From NCBI GenBank assembly GCA_012521345.1, contig JAAYMN010000019.1, positions 1-64,000 of the forward strand: a stretch of 64,000 nt of DNA, written 5' to 3'. The notes below the pieces were generated by a model. It had not been told where the DNA came from and ran no database searches. It saw only the letters and a program-made list of their open reading frames with translations. The position numbers and the translations under genes were made by a program. How positions within the stretch are numbered: position 1 is the stretch's first letter; each line of letters opens with the position of its first letter. Below, piece by piece: positions 19,057 through 27,545 of the stretch. Origin of the DNA: Bacillota bacterium. GTDB taxonomy: Bacteria > Bacillota > Dethiobacteria > Dethiobacterales > Dethiobacteraceae.

Positions 19057-20214
19057 TCAGCTTTTTTTTGCTACCTCCTGCAGGGCAGCAAGAATGGCAG
19101 CTATGTCATCCCCGGTATTGGTCAGCCCGAAAGAAAAGCGCAGCGTCCCATCGGGAAAAGTGCCGATGGTTTTATGAGCCAGCGGTGCACAGTGCAACCC
19201 TGAACGCGTCATTATGCCGTAGGATTCTTCCAGGATGTAACTCAGGGTGCCGTTGTCCAGGCCCTCCAGGTTCAGGGAAACCACGCCGGCCGAGGTGTCG
19301 GCATTTTTCGTGCCGTAAACGGCAACGCCGGGTATCCTCTCCAGTCCCGCCAGGAAGGCGGCCGTCAGGGCTTTCTTTTTCTCTTTCACCTGCTCGAGCC
19401 CTGTTGCCTGCAAGAGGCGGACGCCGGCCGCCAGGCCGGCCACCCCGGGAACGTTCTGTGTGCCGCTTTCAAATTTATCCGGCAAAAACGGCGGTTGATA
19501 CTCGGCTTCAGACTTGCTGCCGGTTCCCCCTTCCACCAGCGGTTTGGTAGCCTCGGCTGCCCGTTCACTCAGGCAGAGGCCGCCGATCCCGGGAGGACCA
19601 AGCAGGCCTTTATGACCGGTGAAAGCAAGAAAATCACAGTTGAGCGCGGCAAAATCCAGTTTCTCCGTGCCGGCTGTTTGGGCGGCGTCAATGCAGTAAA
19701 AAACGTCCCTTCCCCGGAGGATTTCTCCCACTTCGTAGACAGGAAGCAGCGTCCCCGTCACATTGGAAGCATGTGTCAGCACCACAAGCTTGGTATTGTC
19801 GCACAGCGCCCGCTTTACCTCCGCCGGTTCCAGTGACCCGTCCGGGCGGCAGGGCAGCCGCACCACCCGAATCCCGCGCTCGTCCGCCAGTCGTGTCAGC
19901 GGTCGCACCACCGCATTATGTTCCATGGATGAAATCAGGACCCGGTCTCCTTCCGCCAGCAGTCCCTTCAGCACCAGGTTCAGTGCGTAGGTAACACTGG
20001 GGGTAAAGATCACCTGCTCCGGCTGCGGCACATGAAAAAACTCCGCAAGGAGGACTCGCGTTTCATAGACCAGGCGCGAAGCGTCCAGGGAGAGGCGGTA
20101 ACCGCCCCTGCCGGGGCTGCAGCCAATATCTTTCATGTAAGCAACCATGGCGTCAATGACTTCCTGTGCACGCGGATATGTTGTTGCGGCATGATCGGCA
20201 TAAATTGTCTTCAT
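19057..20214 (-). CDS. NifS-like cysteine desulfurase family protein
   Basis: A 385-aa class V aminotransferase fold enzyme that should remove sulfur (or selenium) from cysteine (or selenocysteine). It begins IYADHAATTYP. The PLP-binding Lys is in FTGHKGLLGPPGIG and the persulfide Cys in RSGLHCAPLAHKTIGT. This motif matches the subfamily close to CsdB/SufS rather than classic IscS. No scaffold protein or tRNA thiolase is adjacent. Start ATG 20214 has AGGAGG upstream. It forms a two-gene unit with the upstream LysR regulator, in a genome that also carries YedF, so selenium delivery is possible (inference). Confidence 0.88.
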   Translation of the reverse strand: MKTIYADHAATTYPRAQEVIDAMVAYMKDIGCSPGRGGYRLSLDASRLVYETRVLLAEFFHVPQPEQVIFTPSVTYALNLVLKGLLAEGDRVLISSMEHNAVVRPLTRLADERGIRVVRLPCRPDGSLEPAEVKRALCDNTKLVVLTHASNVTGTLLPVYEVGEILRGRDVFYCIDAAQTAGTEKLDFAALNCDFLAFTGHKGLLGPPGIGGLCLSERAAEATKPLVEGGTGSKSEAEYQPPFLPDKFESGTQNVPGVAGLAAGVRLLQATGLEQVKEKKKALTAAFLAGLERIPGVAVYGTKNADTSAGVVSLNLEGLDNGTLSYILEESYGIMTRSGLHCAPLAHKTIGTFPDGTLRFSFGLTNTGDDIAAILAALQEVAKKS

Positions 20215-20216
20215 AC

Positions 20217-21125
20217 TTACCTTTCCTCCTGGAAATAGCGGCGCAGAAAAGCAATAAGGGAGCGCGTGCCCGGCGTCTGCACACGCTTTTCGTAGGTTAC
20301 AAGCCAAAACTGCCTGGTTAAGGCCAGGTCCGCCAGGGGGCGCGCCTCAAGCAGCCCGCAGGCCAAATAATCTTCCACCACATAGCGGGAAAGGACGGAA
20401 AGCCCCAGGCCGCAGCGGACGGCCTGCTTAATGGCTTCCTGGCTGCCAAAGACCTGCCTGCGGAAACGGCCGGGATCCACGCCTGCCTGCTGCAGCGCCC
20501 GCTCAAACAGCGAGCGCGTGCCCGAGCCGCGCTCCCGGATAAGCAGTGTTTGCCCGGCCAAATCGTCCAGAGTGAGAATCTCCTTCGCCAGGAGGCTCTC
20601 AAAAGCGGGCAGGACCGGTACAGCCACAATCAACTCGTCCCGGACAAGCGGCTCAAATTGCAGCCGCGGCAGCTCCACCCTTTCACCCACCATGCCCAGC
20701 GGGTATTGATAGTTGAAGACGCCTTCACATACTCTATGGGAATTATCCTGCCGCAGGCTGACATTAATATGCCTGAATTCTTTGGCAAATGCCGCCAGGG
20801 CCGGGGGCAGAAGGTACTGGCAGGGAACGGAGCTGGCCCCTACGGTCACCGTTTCCTCCTGCAGTGAGCCGCCCTCGGCAAATTCCCTGTAAAGGTGCTC
20901 CCGCATCTCCAGCATGTCTTTGGCATAACGGTAAAGCGTGTCGCCGGCCGGCGTCAGCATCAGTTCACCTTTGCCGCGGTCAAAAAGCTGCACTCCCAGT
21001 TCAGTCTCCAGGCTTTTAATGTGGGCGCTGATGGTGGGCTGGCTTAAAAACAGTCTCTCCGCAGCCCGGGAAAATGAGCGGCAGGCAACTACGGCTGCAA
21101 AAGCTTCCAGATGATAAAATTCCAC
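20217..21125 (-). CDS. LysR-type regulator, probably selenium-associated
   Basis: A 302-aa LysR protein. The N-terminal winged helix is clear (EAFAAVVACRSFSRAAERLFLSQPTISAHIKSLE), followed by a LysR substrate-binding domain. The DNA-binding part closely resembles the LysR group linked to selenium metabolism in Firmicutes. It stops 2 bases before the desulfurase start, so the two are co-transcribed; LysR proteins often control their own neighbours. Start GTG 21125 is a best guess from a weak AAGGG site; longer starts exist up to 21170. Confidence 0.85.
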   Translation of the reverse strand: MEFYHLEAFAAVVACRSFSRAAERLFLSQPTISAHIKSLETELGVQLFDRGKGELMLTPAGDTLYRYAKDMLEMREHLYREFAEGGSLQEETVTVGASSVPCQYLLPPALAAFAKEFRHINVSLRQDNSHRVCEGVFNYQYPLGMVGERVELPRLQFEPLVRDELIVAVPVLPAFESLLAKEILTLDDLAGQTLLIRERGSGTRSLFERALQQAGVDPGRFRRQVFGSQEAIKQAVRCGLGLSVLSRYVVEDYLACGLLEARPLADLALTRQFWLVTYEKRVQTPGTRSLIAFLRRYFQEER

Positions 21126-21235
21126 AAAAACCACACCCTTCCCGCTATTTGTTTCGCAGCTCCCGGGCAAAATCCTTCCCGGGGCTTTGGCGGCGGGCCT
21201 TTTTTCTAAGGCTTTTTTGCCTTCTCCTCATCTGG

Positions 21236-21259
21236 TATAATAAGGTATCATACTTGATA
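21236..21259 (+). promoter_or_regulatory. Putative hutP promoter and small palindrome
   Basis: TATAAT at 21236-21241 is followed by TATCA-N4-TGATA at 21246-21259, before the hutP ribosome site. The -35 is poor (T-rich). The palindrome could be an operator for the divergent LysR protein, but nothing proves this. Confidence 0.35.
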
Positions 21260-21272
21260 ACGGGGTGGAGAG

Positions 21273-21686
21273 ATGAACCAGCCTGACAGTAAAATCATCG
21301 CCGGGGCGGCCATCAAGCTTGCCCTGACCGAAAGCCGGGAAGCGGAAAAAGAACTAAAGGCAGCCCTGGCAGCGGAAGGCATCAGGGCAACTGCCGTTGA
21401 TTACGGCGGGGAATTTCTGACATCCGTGCAGAAAGTGGTAGAACGGGCGGTTGTGGCGGCCAAGCGCGAAGGCGTCATTGCCGGCAGCCACCAGGAAGAA
21501 GGCGGCGTGGCCGGAGCCACCAGGGAGGCGCTTTCGCAAATCATGCCCAAGGCTCTGGGCCTGAATGTGGGCGGGAAAGTAGGAGTGGCCCGCAAAGGAG
21601 AACATGTGGCTGTAGCCATTTTTTTTGCTATTGGTCTTTTGCATTTGAATGAAGTGGCCATCGGCCTCGGGCACAGGGCTATCTAG
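21273..21686 (+). CDS. hutP: HutP-family RNA-binding regulator
   Basis: A 137-aa protein matching the clostridial HutP family: TESREAEKELK, then SHQEEGGVAGATREALSQI and the C-terminal GLLHLNEVAIGLGHRAI. Bacillus HutP is a histidine- and Mg2+-dependent antiterminator of the hut operon. No histidine-utilisation gene is near, so its target here is unknown. It converges on dinB with a 4-base overlap of stop codons and is divergent from the LysR gene. Confidence 0.85.
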   Translation: MNQPDSKIIAGAAIKLALTESREAEKELKAALAAEGIRATAVDYGGEFLTSVQKVVERAVVAAKREGVIAGSHQEEGGVAGATREALSQIMPKALGLNVGGKVGVARKGEHVAVAIFFAIGLLHLNEVAIGLGHRAI

Positions 21687-22864
21687 TCAATGCTTTCAGC
21701 GCCGCAAAGTGAAGCGCGGCGCAGGATGTAATCACCGAAACGGTCTTTTAACGTGTCGGCCACCTCCGTCAGGCGCGCCAGTTTTTCCTCGCTGCCGCCC
21801 CACAGCGCCAGCTGGCGCCCCTCCTCCCTTGCCTGCAGGTTGGAAACGGACACGCCGAGCAGCCGTACCTTCCGCCAGGGTTCATAATGGGCGCGGTAAA
21901 TGGAGAGTGCCGTCTCATAAATTGTTTCCGTCAAGAAGGTGGGTCCGGGCAGGGTACGGGAGCGGGTTGTGCTGACAAAGTTCTGGTCTTTTACGGTAAG
22001 GGTGACGGTGCGGGCACTGTAGCTGCCGCGGCGCAGCCGGCGCCCCACGCGCTCGCTTAAGTCCAGCAGCACCCGGGCAATGTCTTCCGGGTCGCAAAGG
22101 TCGCGGGGCAGCGTGACGGAATGGCCGACAGATTTAACTGTATCCAGGGCATGCGGGTCGACGGGAGAGTCGTCTTCCCCGTTGGCCAGCTTGAGCAGGA
22201 TCTCGCCGATAACACCGAAGCGTGCAGTTAAAAGGGGCTTCGGCATGGCGGCAAGCCGGCCGATGGTTTCCACACCCATTTCCTTCAGCGCCGGCGCCAG
22301 TTTATGCCCCACGCCGACCATCTCCTCCACCGGCAGCGGCCACAAAATTTTTTCCACATCCGCCGGCATGATGATGGTAAAACCGTTTGGCTTCTGCCGT
22401 TCCGAGGCCATTTTGGCCAGGAATTTGTTGGGGGCAAGCCCGACGGAACAGGGGATTTTCACTTCTTCCCTGATCCGCCGCTGCAGCATGCGCCCGATTT
22501 CGGGCGCCGGGCCGAAGAGGCGCACCGAACCGGTCACATCCAGCCAGGCTTCGTCAATGGAAAACGGTTCCACCAGCGGCGTATAAGAACGCATAATTTC
22601 CAGGATTTTTTCCGCATACGACAGATACAGGCCATGGTCGGGGGGAACAAAAATTCCGTGCGGGCATAATTTCTTTGCCTGCCAGACGGGAATGCCGGTT
22701 TTGACGCCGTATTGCCTTGCTTCATAAGATGCGGTAAGAATAATGCCATGGCGTTTTTTCGGATCGCCGGCCACAAGCAGCGGTTTTCCCTGCCAGGCCG
22801 GGTTTTCCGCCTGGTGGCAGGAGGCAAAAAAAGCATTCATATCCACATGGAGAATGTAGCGCAT
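21683..22864 (-). CDS. dinB: DNA polymerase IV (Y family)
   Basis: Translesion polymerase, 393 aa. Catalytic residues are in ILHVDMNAFFASC (residues 4-16, the first Asp) and SIDEAWLDVTG (Asp-Glu pair). The little-finger domain follows. Start ATG 22864; the long in-frame extension upstream would run across the LexA box and into vanW sequence and is rejected. A perfect LexA box lies 12 bases upstream, so it is SOS-induced. Confidence 0.95.
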   Translation of the reverse strand: MRYILHVDMNAFFASCHQAENPAWQGKPLLVAGDPKKRHGIILTASYEARQYGVKTGIPVWQAKKLCPHGIFVPPDHGLYLSYAEKILEIMRSYTPLVEPFSIDEAWLDVTGSVRLFGPAPEIGRMLQRRIREEVKIPCSVGLAPNKFLAKMASERQKPNGFTIIMPADVEKILWPLPVEEMVGVGHKLAPALKEMGVETIGRLAAMPKPLLTARFGVIGEILLKLANGEDDSPVDPHALDTVKSVGHSVTLPRDLCDPEDIARVLLDLSERVGRRLRRGSYSARTVTLTVKDQNFVSTTRSRTLPGPTFLTETIYETALSIYRAHYEPWRKVRLLGVSVSNLQAREEGRQLALWGGSEEKLARLTEVADTLKDRFGDYILRRASLCGAESID

Positions 22865-22876
22865 GCCTGTCACCGC

Positions 22877-22924
22877 CGAACGTATGTTCGCCTTAAGTAT
22901 AACAAAAAATCCGGTTTTCGCCAA
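22877..22924 (-). promoter_or_regulatory. dinB promoter with perfect LexA box
   Basis: On the minus strand TTGGCG (22919-22924) and TATACT (22896-22901) are 17 bases apart. The LexA box at 22877-22890 reads CGAACATACGTTCG on the minus strand, identical to the Bacillus consensus. It lies just downstream of the -10. The -35 falls inside the loop of the preceding vanW terminator. Confidence 0.9.
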
Positions 22925-22936
22925 GCCGGATTTTTT
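22904..22936 (-). terminator. Terminator of the VanW gene
   Basis: AAAAATCCGG and CCGGATTTTTT pair around an 11-base loop and overlap the vanW stop codon. The loop contains the -35 of dinB. Confidence 0.85.
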
Positions 22937-24347
22937 ATTCCGTCCCGGCTGTCTCCGCTTTCCCCTTTGCCTCCTGACCGCCTGCCGCCGGGACTTCTCC
23001 CGTGCCAACCAGGTATTCCGCCGGGACCGCCTTGTAACTGTCCTGGGAAATTTTCTCTTTTTTTTCTTCCCCGTTGACGGTGGTAACACGCCACACAGTC
23101 GCCTTATAGCCGTTTTTCCCTTTTTTCACCAGTTTCCGCGTGCCCTTGGGCAATTCACGGGTTTCCAGGATTTTTTCGCCGGCGGGAATGGTTGCCACAT
23201 CGGTGGCATATACTTCCGTCTTTTGCCCTGCAAGCCGGGTGCTGTAGAGGGTGACTGTCAGCCTGTTCCCGTCCAGGAAAGTCCGCAGCCACAGTGGGTA
23301 AGGGTGGGTATTGGCAAAACGCAGGTCAATGCTGCCGTAAGCCACGGTGGCATCAAACCCGGGCGGCACATAGTCAACGTAGAGGCTGTGATTGCGGCGT
23401 TCCAGTATCTTCAGGTTGGCGCGGAGAACGGCGTTGTACAAAGTGGTGGAAACCTGGCAGACGCCGCCTCCCAGGCCGTCAACCAGCTCTCCGTTCACAA
23501 TGACGGGAGCCGTTTTGTAACCCTTGGCTTCGGTTGTATCGCCCACGACCGCGTTAAAAGAAAATTCCTCGCCGGGATAGATGATAATTTTATCCAGCGC
23601 CGCGGCAGCCAGGCGGATATTATGCACCCTGTTGGGAATGCCGTCCGAGACAAGCGTTGTATAAGTGGCCACCGGCTCTTTGATGGCAAGTGCCTCCAGC
23701 TGGGCTGCCGTTACCTCCGCCTGCACCGGGGTGAGAACCAGCTCTGCAGCCAGGGGGCGGAAAAGGGACTTGAGCGTCTGTTGCAGCACCCGGGCCGTTG
23801 CGGCAATATCCACTTTGCGGCCGGGCCGGTCGGAGACAATGCTGACACTCTTTCTGTCCGCGGAGAGCTCCAGCTCCGCATTGACAGGCTCCACATCCAG
23901 CGAACGGCACAATTCCGCCAGGGTGGCGGCAAACTGTTTATTGTCAATCTGAATGGCCGGCGACAGCTTCCGCCCCTCCCTGGCCAGCTGCAGGCGGCCC
24001 AAAAAGCGAAAAAGATAAGGCACGGATCTACCGGCGGCAAAGGCATCGGCCACTATTTTTTCCAGGTCCGCGGTTATGCCCAGCTCCCGGCAGGTGGCGG
24101 TAAATTCCGCCTCGCCATGGGTCAGGGTCACAGGCATTGCAGGGAAGTTGACTGCCGCCAGGGCACCGCGCAGCAAAAGTTTTGCTTCTTCCGCCGTTTT
24201 CCCGCCCAGGTCAAGATGCTCCAGGCAAACGCCTGCGTAAATCCGGTTGCGCGTAAGAAAATAGTCACAGAGAATACCGGCTGTCGCAAGCAGCACCAGT
24301 ATGGCAAGCAGGTACCGCCAGGCCTGCTTCTGTTTTTTTCTCTGCAT
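22935..24347 (-). CDS. VanW-family cell-wall protein with G5-like tail
   Basis: A 470-aa membrane-anchored exported protein. It has a basic N-terminus and one transmembrane helix (about residues 10-30). A peptidoglycan-binding-type region (about 35-230) follows, then the VanW domain with GDTTEAKGYKTAPVIVNGELVDGLGGGVCQVSTTLYNAVLRA-type signature (about residues 280-400). The C-terminus fits a G5 domain. VanW proteins occur in vancomycin-resistance clusters and in many spore formers, but their activity is unknown. There are no other resistance genes here. Confidence 0.9.
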   Translation of the reverse strand: MQRKKQKQAWRYLLAILVLLATAGILCDYFLTRNRIYAGVCLEHLDLGGKTAEEAKLLLRGALAAVNFPAMPVTLTHGEAEFTATCRELGITADLEKIVADAFAAGRSVPYLFRFLGRLQLAREGRKLSPAIQIDNKQFAATLAELCRSLDVEPVNAELELSADRKSVSIVSDRPGRKVDIAATARVLQQTLKSLFRPLAAELVLTPVQAEVTAAQLEALAIKEPVATYTTLVSDGIPNRVHNIRLAAAALDKIIIYPGEEFSFNAVVGDTTEAKGYKTAPVIVNGELVDGLGGGVCQVSTTLYNAVLRANLKILERRNHSLYVDYVPPGFDATVAYGSIDLRFANTHPYPLWLRTFLDGNRLTVTLYSTRLAGQKTEVYATDVATIPAGEKILETRELPKGTRKLVKKGKNGYKATVWRVTTVNGEEKKEKISQDSYKAVPAEYLVGTGEVPAAGGQEAKGKAETAGTE

Positions 24348-24532
24348 AGTCCATCCCTGCCCGGCACAGCACTTTTTATCATTTTATTTTGGATGGACAA
24401 GATTTATGTTCCCAGTATTTTCATGTACACATTGATATAAGGATAAGACTTGCAGTACGCAGCACAAAAAACAAATCTTATATTACCATTTTTTACATGA
24501 ATACAGGGGGTAAATGCGGGCATAATACAAAT

Positions 24533-24620
24533 GAACCTTACAGGTGCTGAAAGTCTGATGTAAATGGCTCAGTTTACATTCAGACCAAACATACGCATCC
24601 TGTAAGGTTCGTTTTTTTTT
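24533..24620 (+). ncRNA. Two-tier hairpin ending in nine T: orphan RNA or terminator
   Basis: Outer arms GAACCTTACAGG (24533-24544) and CCTGTAAGGTTC (24599-24610) pair perfectly. Inside, GTCTGATGTAAA (24553-24564) pairs with TTTACATTCAGAC (24573-24585) apart from one bulge. Nine T residues follow on the plus strand (24612-24620). A plus-strand transcript would end here, but no plus-strand gene lies upstream; the neighbours vanW and the decarboxylase genes are both on the minus strand. The remaining 24348-24532 shows nothing else I can support. Confidence 0.5.
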
Positions 24621-24635
24621 CTCATGTTCCCCGTA

Positions 24636-25787
24636 TTACCGGGCCAGCATGGAAAGCAGGATCCCCGCGGCAACGGCCGAACCGATAACCCCGGCCACAT
24701 TGGGCCCCATGGCATGCATTAAAAGATAGTTGTTTGGATTTGCCTTTTGCCCTTCACTCTGGGAAACGCGCGCCGCCATGGGAACGGCGGAAACACCAGC
24801 CGAACCTATCAGCGGGTTGATTTTGCCTCCGCTTAAATAATACATTAATTTGCCCATCAGGACGCCGCCCGCTGTGCCGAAGGCAAAAGCGACAAGGCCA
24901 AGCATAATAATAAAAAGTGTCCGCGGGGTGAGGAAGTTTTCCGCGGTGGCCGAGGCGCCGACGGCTGTCCCCAGGAGGATGACAATAATGTTGTTTAAAT
25001 CGTTGGCGGCAGTCTTGCTCAGACGGTCCGTCAGGCCGCACTCACGCAGCAGGTTGCCGAACATCAGCATCCCCAGCAGGGGAACGGCGGCCGGGACTAC
25101 CAGGCCGGTAATAATGACAACCACAATGGGAAAGAGGATCTTTTCCAGCTTGGAAACAGGCCGCAGCTGCTCCATGACGACCTCCCTTTCCGCCTTTGTT
25201 GTCAGGGCACGCATGATAGGCGGCTGGATCAGGGGCACAAGCGCCATGTACGAATAGGCGGCTATGGCAATAGAAGAAAGCAGTTCCGGGGCCAGGATGG
25301 AAGCAGTATAGATGGCCGTGGGGCCGTCCGCTCCCCCGATGATGCCGATGGCAGCTGCCTGCTCCGGCGAAAAGCCGAGCAGGATCGCCCCGATCAGCGT
25401 CAGGAAAATGCCAAGCTGGGCCGCCGCTCCCAAAAGAAGCGTTATCGGGTTGGCAATCAGCGGGCCGAAGTCGGTCATAGCCCCGATGCCTAAAAAGATC
25501 AGGGGCGGGAAAATGCCCAGCTTCACCCCCTGGTAAAAATAATGGATAAGACCGCCCGGGGTTGTCAGCTCGCCCGCGGCATTATAAACCGGGTTGTTCA
25601 TTACCCCGCCCAGCGGCAGGTTGGCCAGCAGCATGCCGAAACTGATGGGGATTAAAAGCAGCGGCTCATATTTTTTGAAAATGCCAAGATAAAGCAGCAC
25701 ACAGGCAATCACAATCATCAGGCCGTGCTGCCAGTCCAGGGCGAAAAAGCCGGTTGACTCCAGAAAAAGCACCAGTTTTTCCAGCAT
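24636..25787 (-). CDS. Sodium-pumping decarboxylase, beta subunit
   Basis: A 383-aa polytopic membrane protein of the OadB/GcdB/MmdB family, which couples decarboxylation of carboxybiotin to Na+ export. The sequence has about ten hydrophobic segments and the family motifs GIGAMTDFGPLIANP, GIIGGADGPTAIYTAS and GSAGVSAVPMAARV. It is last in a three-gene unit with the gamma subunit and the biotin carrier. Which acid is decarboxylated (oxaloacetate, methylmalonyl-CoA, glutaconyl-CoA or malonate) cannot be told because the alpha subunit is not here. Confidence 0.94.
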   Translation of the reverse strand: MLEKLVLFLESTGFFALDWQHGLMIVIACVLLYLGIFKKYEPLLLIPISFGMLLANLPLGGVMNNPVYNAAGELTTPGGLIHYFYQGVKLGIFPPLIFLGIGAMTDFGPLIANPITLLLGAAAQLGIFLTLIGAILLGFSPEQAAAIGIIGGADGPTAIYTASILAPELLSSIAIAAYSYMALVPLIQPPIMRALTTKAEREVVMEQLRPVSKLEKILFPIVVVIITGLVVPAAVPLLGMLMFGNLLRECGLTDRLSKTAANDLNNIIVILLGTAVGASATAENFLTPRTLFIIMLGLVAFAFGTAGGVLMGKLMYYLSGGKINPLIGSAGVSAVPMAARVSQSEGQKANPNNYLLMHAMGPNVAGVIGSAVAAGILLSMLAR

Positions 25788-25798
25788 CGGCCGCCCCC

Positions 25799-26215
25799 CT
25801 ATTCGATGACAAGCATGATGTCACCCGTATTCACCGTAGTTCCCGGGCTGACCAGGATCTCCCTGACAGTACCGGAAACAGGCGCGCCGATTTCATTTTC
25901 CATTTTCATGGCTTCCAGGACAATAACTGTCTCTCCGGCTTTTACCTTCTGCCCCACGCTTGCCGCCACCCTCTGAACAACGCCCGGCATGGGAGCGGCG
26001 AGGGGTGTCCCTCCGGTCAGGACCTTTTGTTCCCCTGCAGCCGCAGGCGCGTGTTCCTGTGTGGATACAGACTCCCCGGCAGCAACCGCATCCGCCGGTC
26101 GGCCGGCCGCCTGGCTATGGCTTGCGGCAGACAATTTACCTGTTTCTGCACCGTTTACTTCTTCCACCACAACGTCATATGTTTTGCCGTTGACGGTTAC
26201 ACGAAACTGTTTCAT
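25799..26215 (-). CDS. Biotin carboxyl carrier subunit of decarboxylase
   Basis: A 138-aa biotin protein. It has an N-terminal recognition strand (VTVNGKTYDVVVEEV), an Ala/Pro-rich linker (residues 28-65) and a biotinyl domain with EAMKMEN; the modified residue should be Lys104. It passes the carboxyl group from the carboxyltransferase to the membrane beta subunit. It overlaps the gamma-subunit gene by four bases (ATGA), so they are translationally coupled. Confidence 0.94.
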   Translation of the reverse strand: MKQFRVTVNGKTYDVVVEEVNGAETGKLSAASHSQAAGRPADAVAAGESVSTQEHAPAAAGEQKVLTGGTPLAAPMPGVVQRVAASVGQKVKAGETVIVLEAMKMENEIGAPVSGTVREILVSPGTTVNTGDIMLVIE

Positions 26216-26589
26216 TTTCTTCTCCCCCTTCGCTGCAAAGCAAGTTCACGGCTTTTATTCAGCAAATTTTTTCTTCCCGTTTCTATCCACACAGAACCGG
26301 CCGTCCCTGCCTGCGGTTTGACAGAGACCAGTGAAAATTTTTGCTGCGCGGTGCCAAGAAAGGCCGAGACTGCCGCAGCAATGGCGGCAATGATTTCCTC
26401 CGGTTCCCCGCCTGTTTGTTCGGTAATAACTCCCCGCGGTGTTTCTCCATTCTTATCGGAGCGGCAGGATGTCGCCCGTGCCACGGCTTTGCCAAACAAG
26501 AGCAGCACCAGGTATAAGAGATAAAGGGTTGCCATAACAACAGCAAAACCTATTGCCAAAATTTCCAGCGATAGTACAAGATTATCCAT
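26212..26589 (-). CDS. Sodium-pumping decarboxylase, gamma subunit
   Basis: A 125-aa OadG-type protein: one N-terminal transmembrane helix (about residues 8-33), then a soluble tail with AAIAAAVSAFLG, typical of the family. It holds the complex together at the membrane. It is first in the unit; the 116 bases before it (26590-26705) hold a plausible -10 (TAGAAT on the minus strand) but no convincing -35. Confidence 0.85.
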   Translation of the reverse strand: MDNLVLSLEILAIGFAVVMATLYLLYLVLLLFGKAVARATSCRSDKNGETPRGVITEQTGGEPEEIIAAIAAAVSAFLGTAQQKFSLVSVKPQAGTAGSVWIETGRKNLLNKSRELALQRRGRRK

Positions 26590-26705
26590 AAGTACCTCCT
26601 GGAAACATTAATATAACATTTTTCCTTATTTTCATCACCCTTATTATTTTACCATTCTATCACAAAACAGGCGATTCTGAAAAGTCTAAAATTTCTTTTT
26701 AGTGT

Positions 26706-27545
26706 TTAAGTATAAAGATGAAAGTTTCCCAAAGCACCTGCAAAAGCGGCAAATTCACCGGCCTGCAAGCCTTTTGCCCCCAGAGTCCGTGTAGCCCCTG
26801 CCTCTTTCCCGTGGTAGTCCGAACCGCCTGTCACCAGCAGGTTATACCTTCCGGCCAGGTGCAGGTAATGCGCTTCCGCTTCTGCGCTATGGTCCGGATG
26901 GTAGGCTTCCAGCCCCCGCAAGCCCCAGGCCAAAAAGAGGGAAAGGAGGCTGTCGTCACTCACCAGACCGGGGTGGGCCCAGACGGCAATACCGCCTGCT
27001 TCTGAAAGCACGGTTATGGCTTCCTGCGGGGTGAGTTTGTAACGCTTGACATAAGCGGGCTTGCCCGGCTCCAGCAGTTCGGCAAAAACATCTTTAACTG
27101 CAGGGAAATAACCTTTTTCCACCAGGGCGCGTGCCACATGCGGCCGGCTCGGTGCGGCATCACGGGCCTGCCGCAGCACATCATCCATGCCTATACCAAA
27201 GCCGAGCTGCCGCAGCTTCTGTACCATCTTTTCCATGCGCGCGCTGCGGCCGGCACTTATTTTCCTGCATAAAGCCTGCAATTTGCCGCATTTGTAATCA
27301 AAACCGTATCCGAGAATATGTATTTCCTTCTCCCCGTATTCCGTGCTGAATTCAATGCCGGGACAGACGGCGAGGCCATACTTTTTCCCCGCCATCAGGG
27401 CCGCTTCCACGCCGCCCGTGGTATCGTGATCGCATACTGCTATAGCCTGCAGGTGCTTTTGTCTCGCCAGCCGAACAACCTCCTCCGGCGTCAGCAGGCC
27501 GTCGCTTGCCGTGGTATGTACATGCAGGTCAGCCACAATCATCAC
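26706..27545 (-). CDS. PHP-domain phosphoesterase (YciV/TrpH-like)
   Basis: A 279-aa PHP protein with metal motifs DLHVHTTASDG (motif I), CDHDTTGG (II), PGIEFSTEY, WAHPGL and GSDYHG (IV). Characterised relatives are 5'-3' exoribonuclease/oligoribonuclease or 3',5'-nucleotide bisphosphate phosphatases. It overlaps the dipeptidase stop by four bases (GTGA) and uses GTG 27545, with AGGAGG 7 bases upstream. Confidence 0.9.
   Translation of the reverse strand: MMIVADLHVHTTASDGLLTPEEVVRLARQKHLQAIAVCDHDTTGGVEAALMAGKKYGLAVCPGIEFSTEYGEKEIHILGYGFDYKCGKLQALCRKISAGRSARMEKMVQKLRQLGFGIGMDDVLRQARDAAPSRPHVARALVEKGYFPAVKDVFAELLEPGKPAYVKRYKLTPQEAITVLSEAGGIAVWAHPGLVSDDSLLSLFLAWGLRGLEAYHPDHSAEAEAHYLHLAGRYNLLVTGGSDYHGKEAGATRTLGAKGLQAGEFAAFAGALGNFHLYT

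Noticed and set aside
22863-24440. 525-aa plus-strand frame opposite vanW
   Set aside because: Long only because of antisense codon bias; no family motifs, no start site, and vanW on the other strand is clear.
24533-24620. MITE or other mobile palindrome
   Set aside because: No target-site duplication and no second copy in the window; the trailing T-run fits a terminator better.
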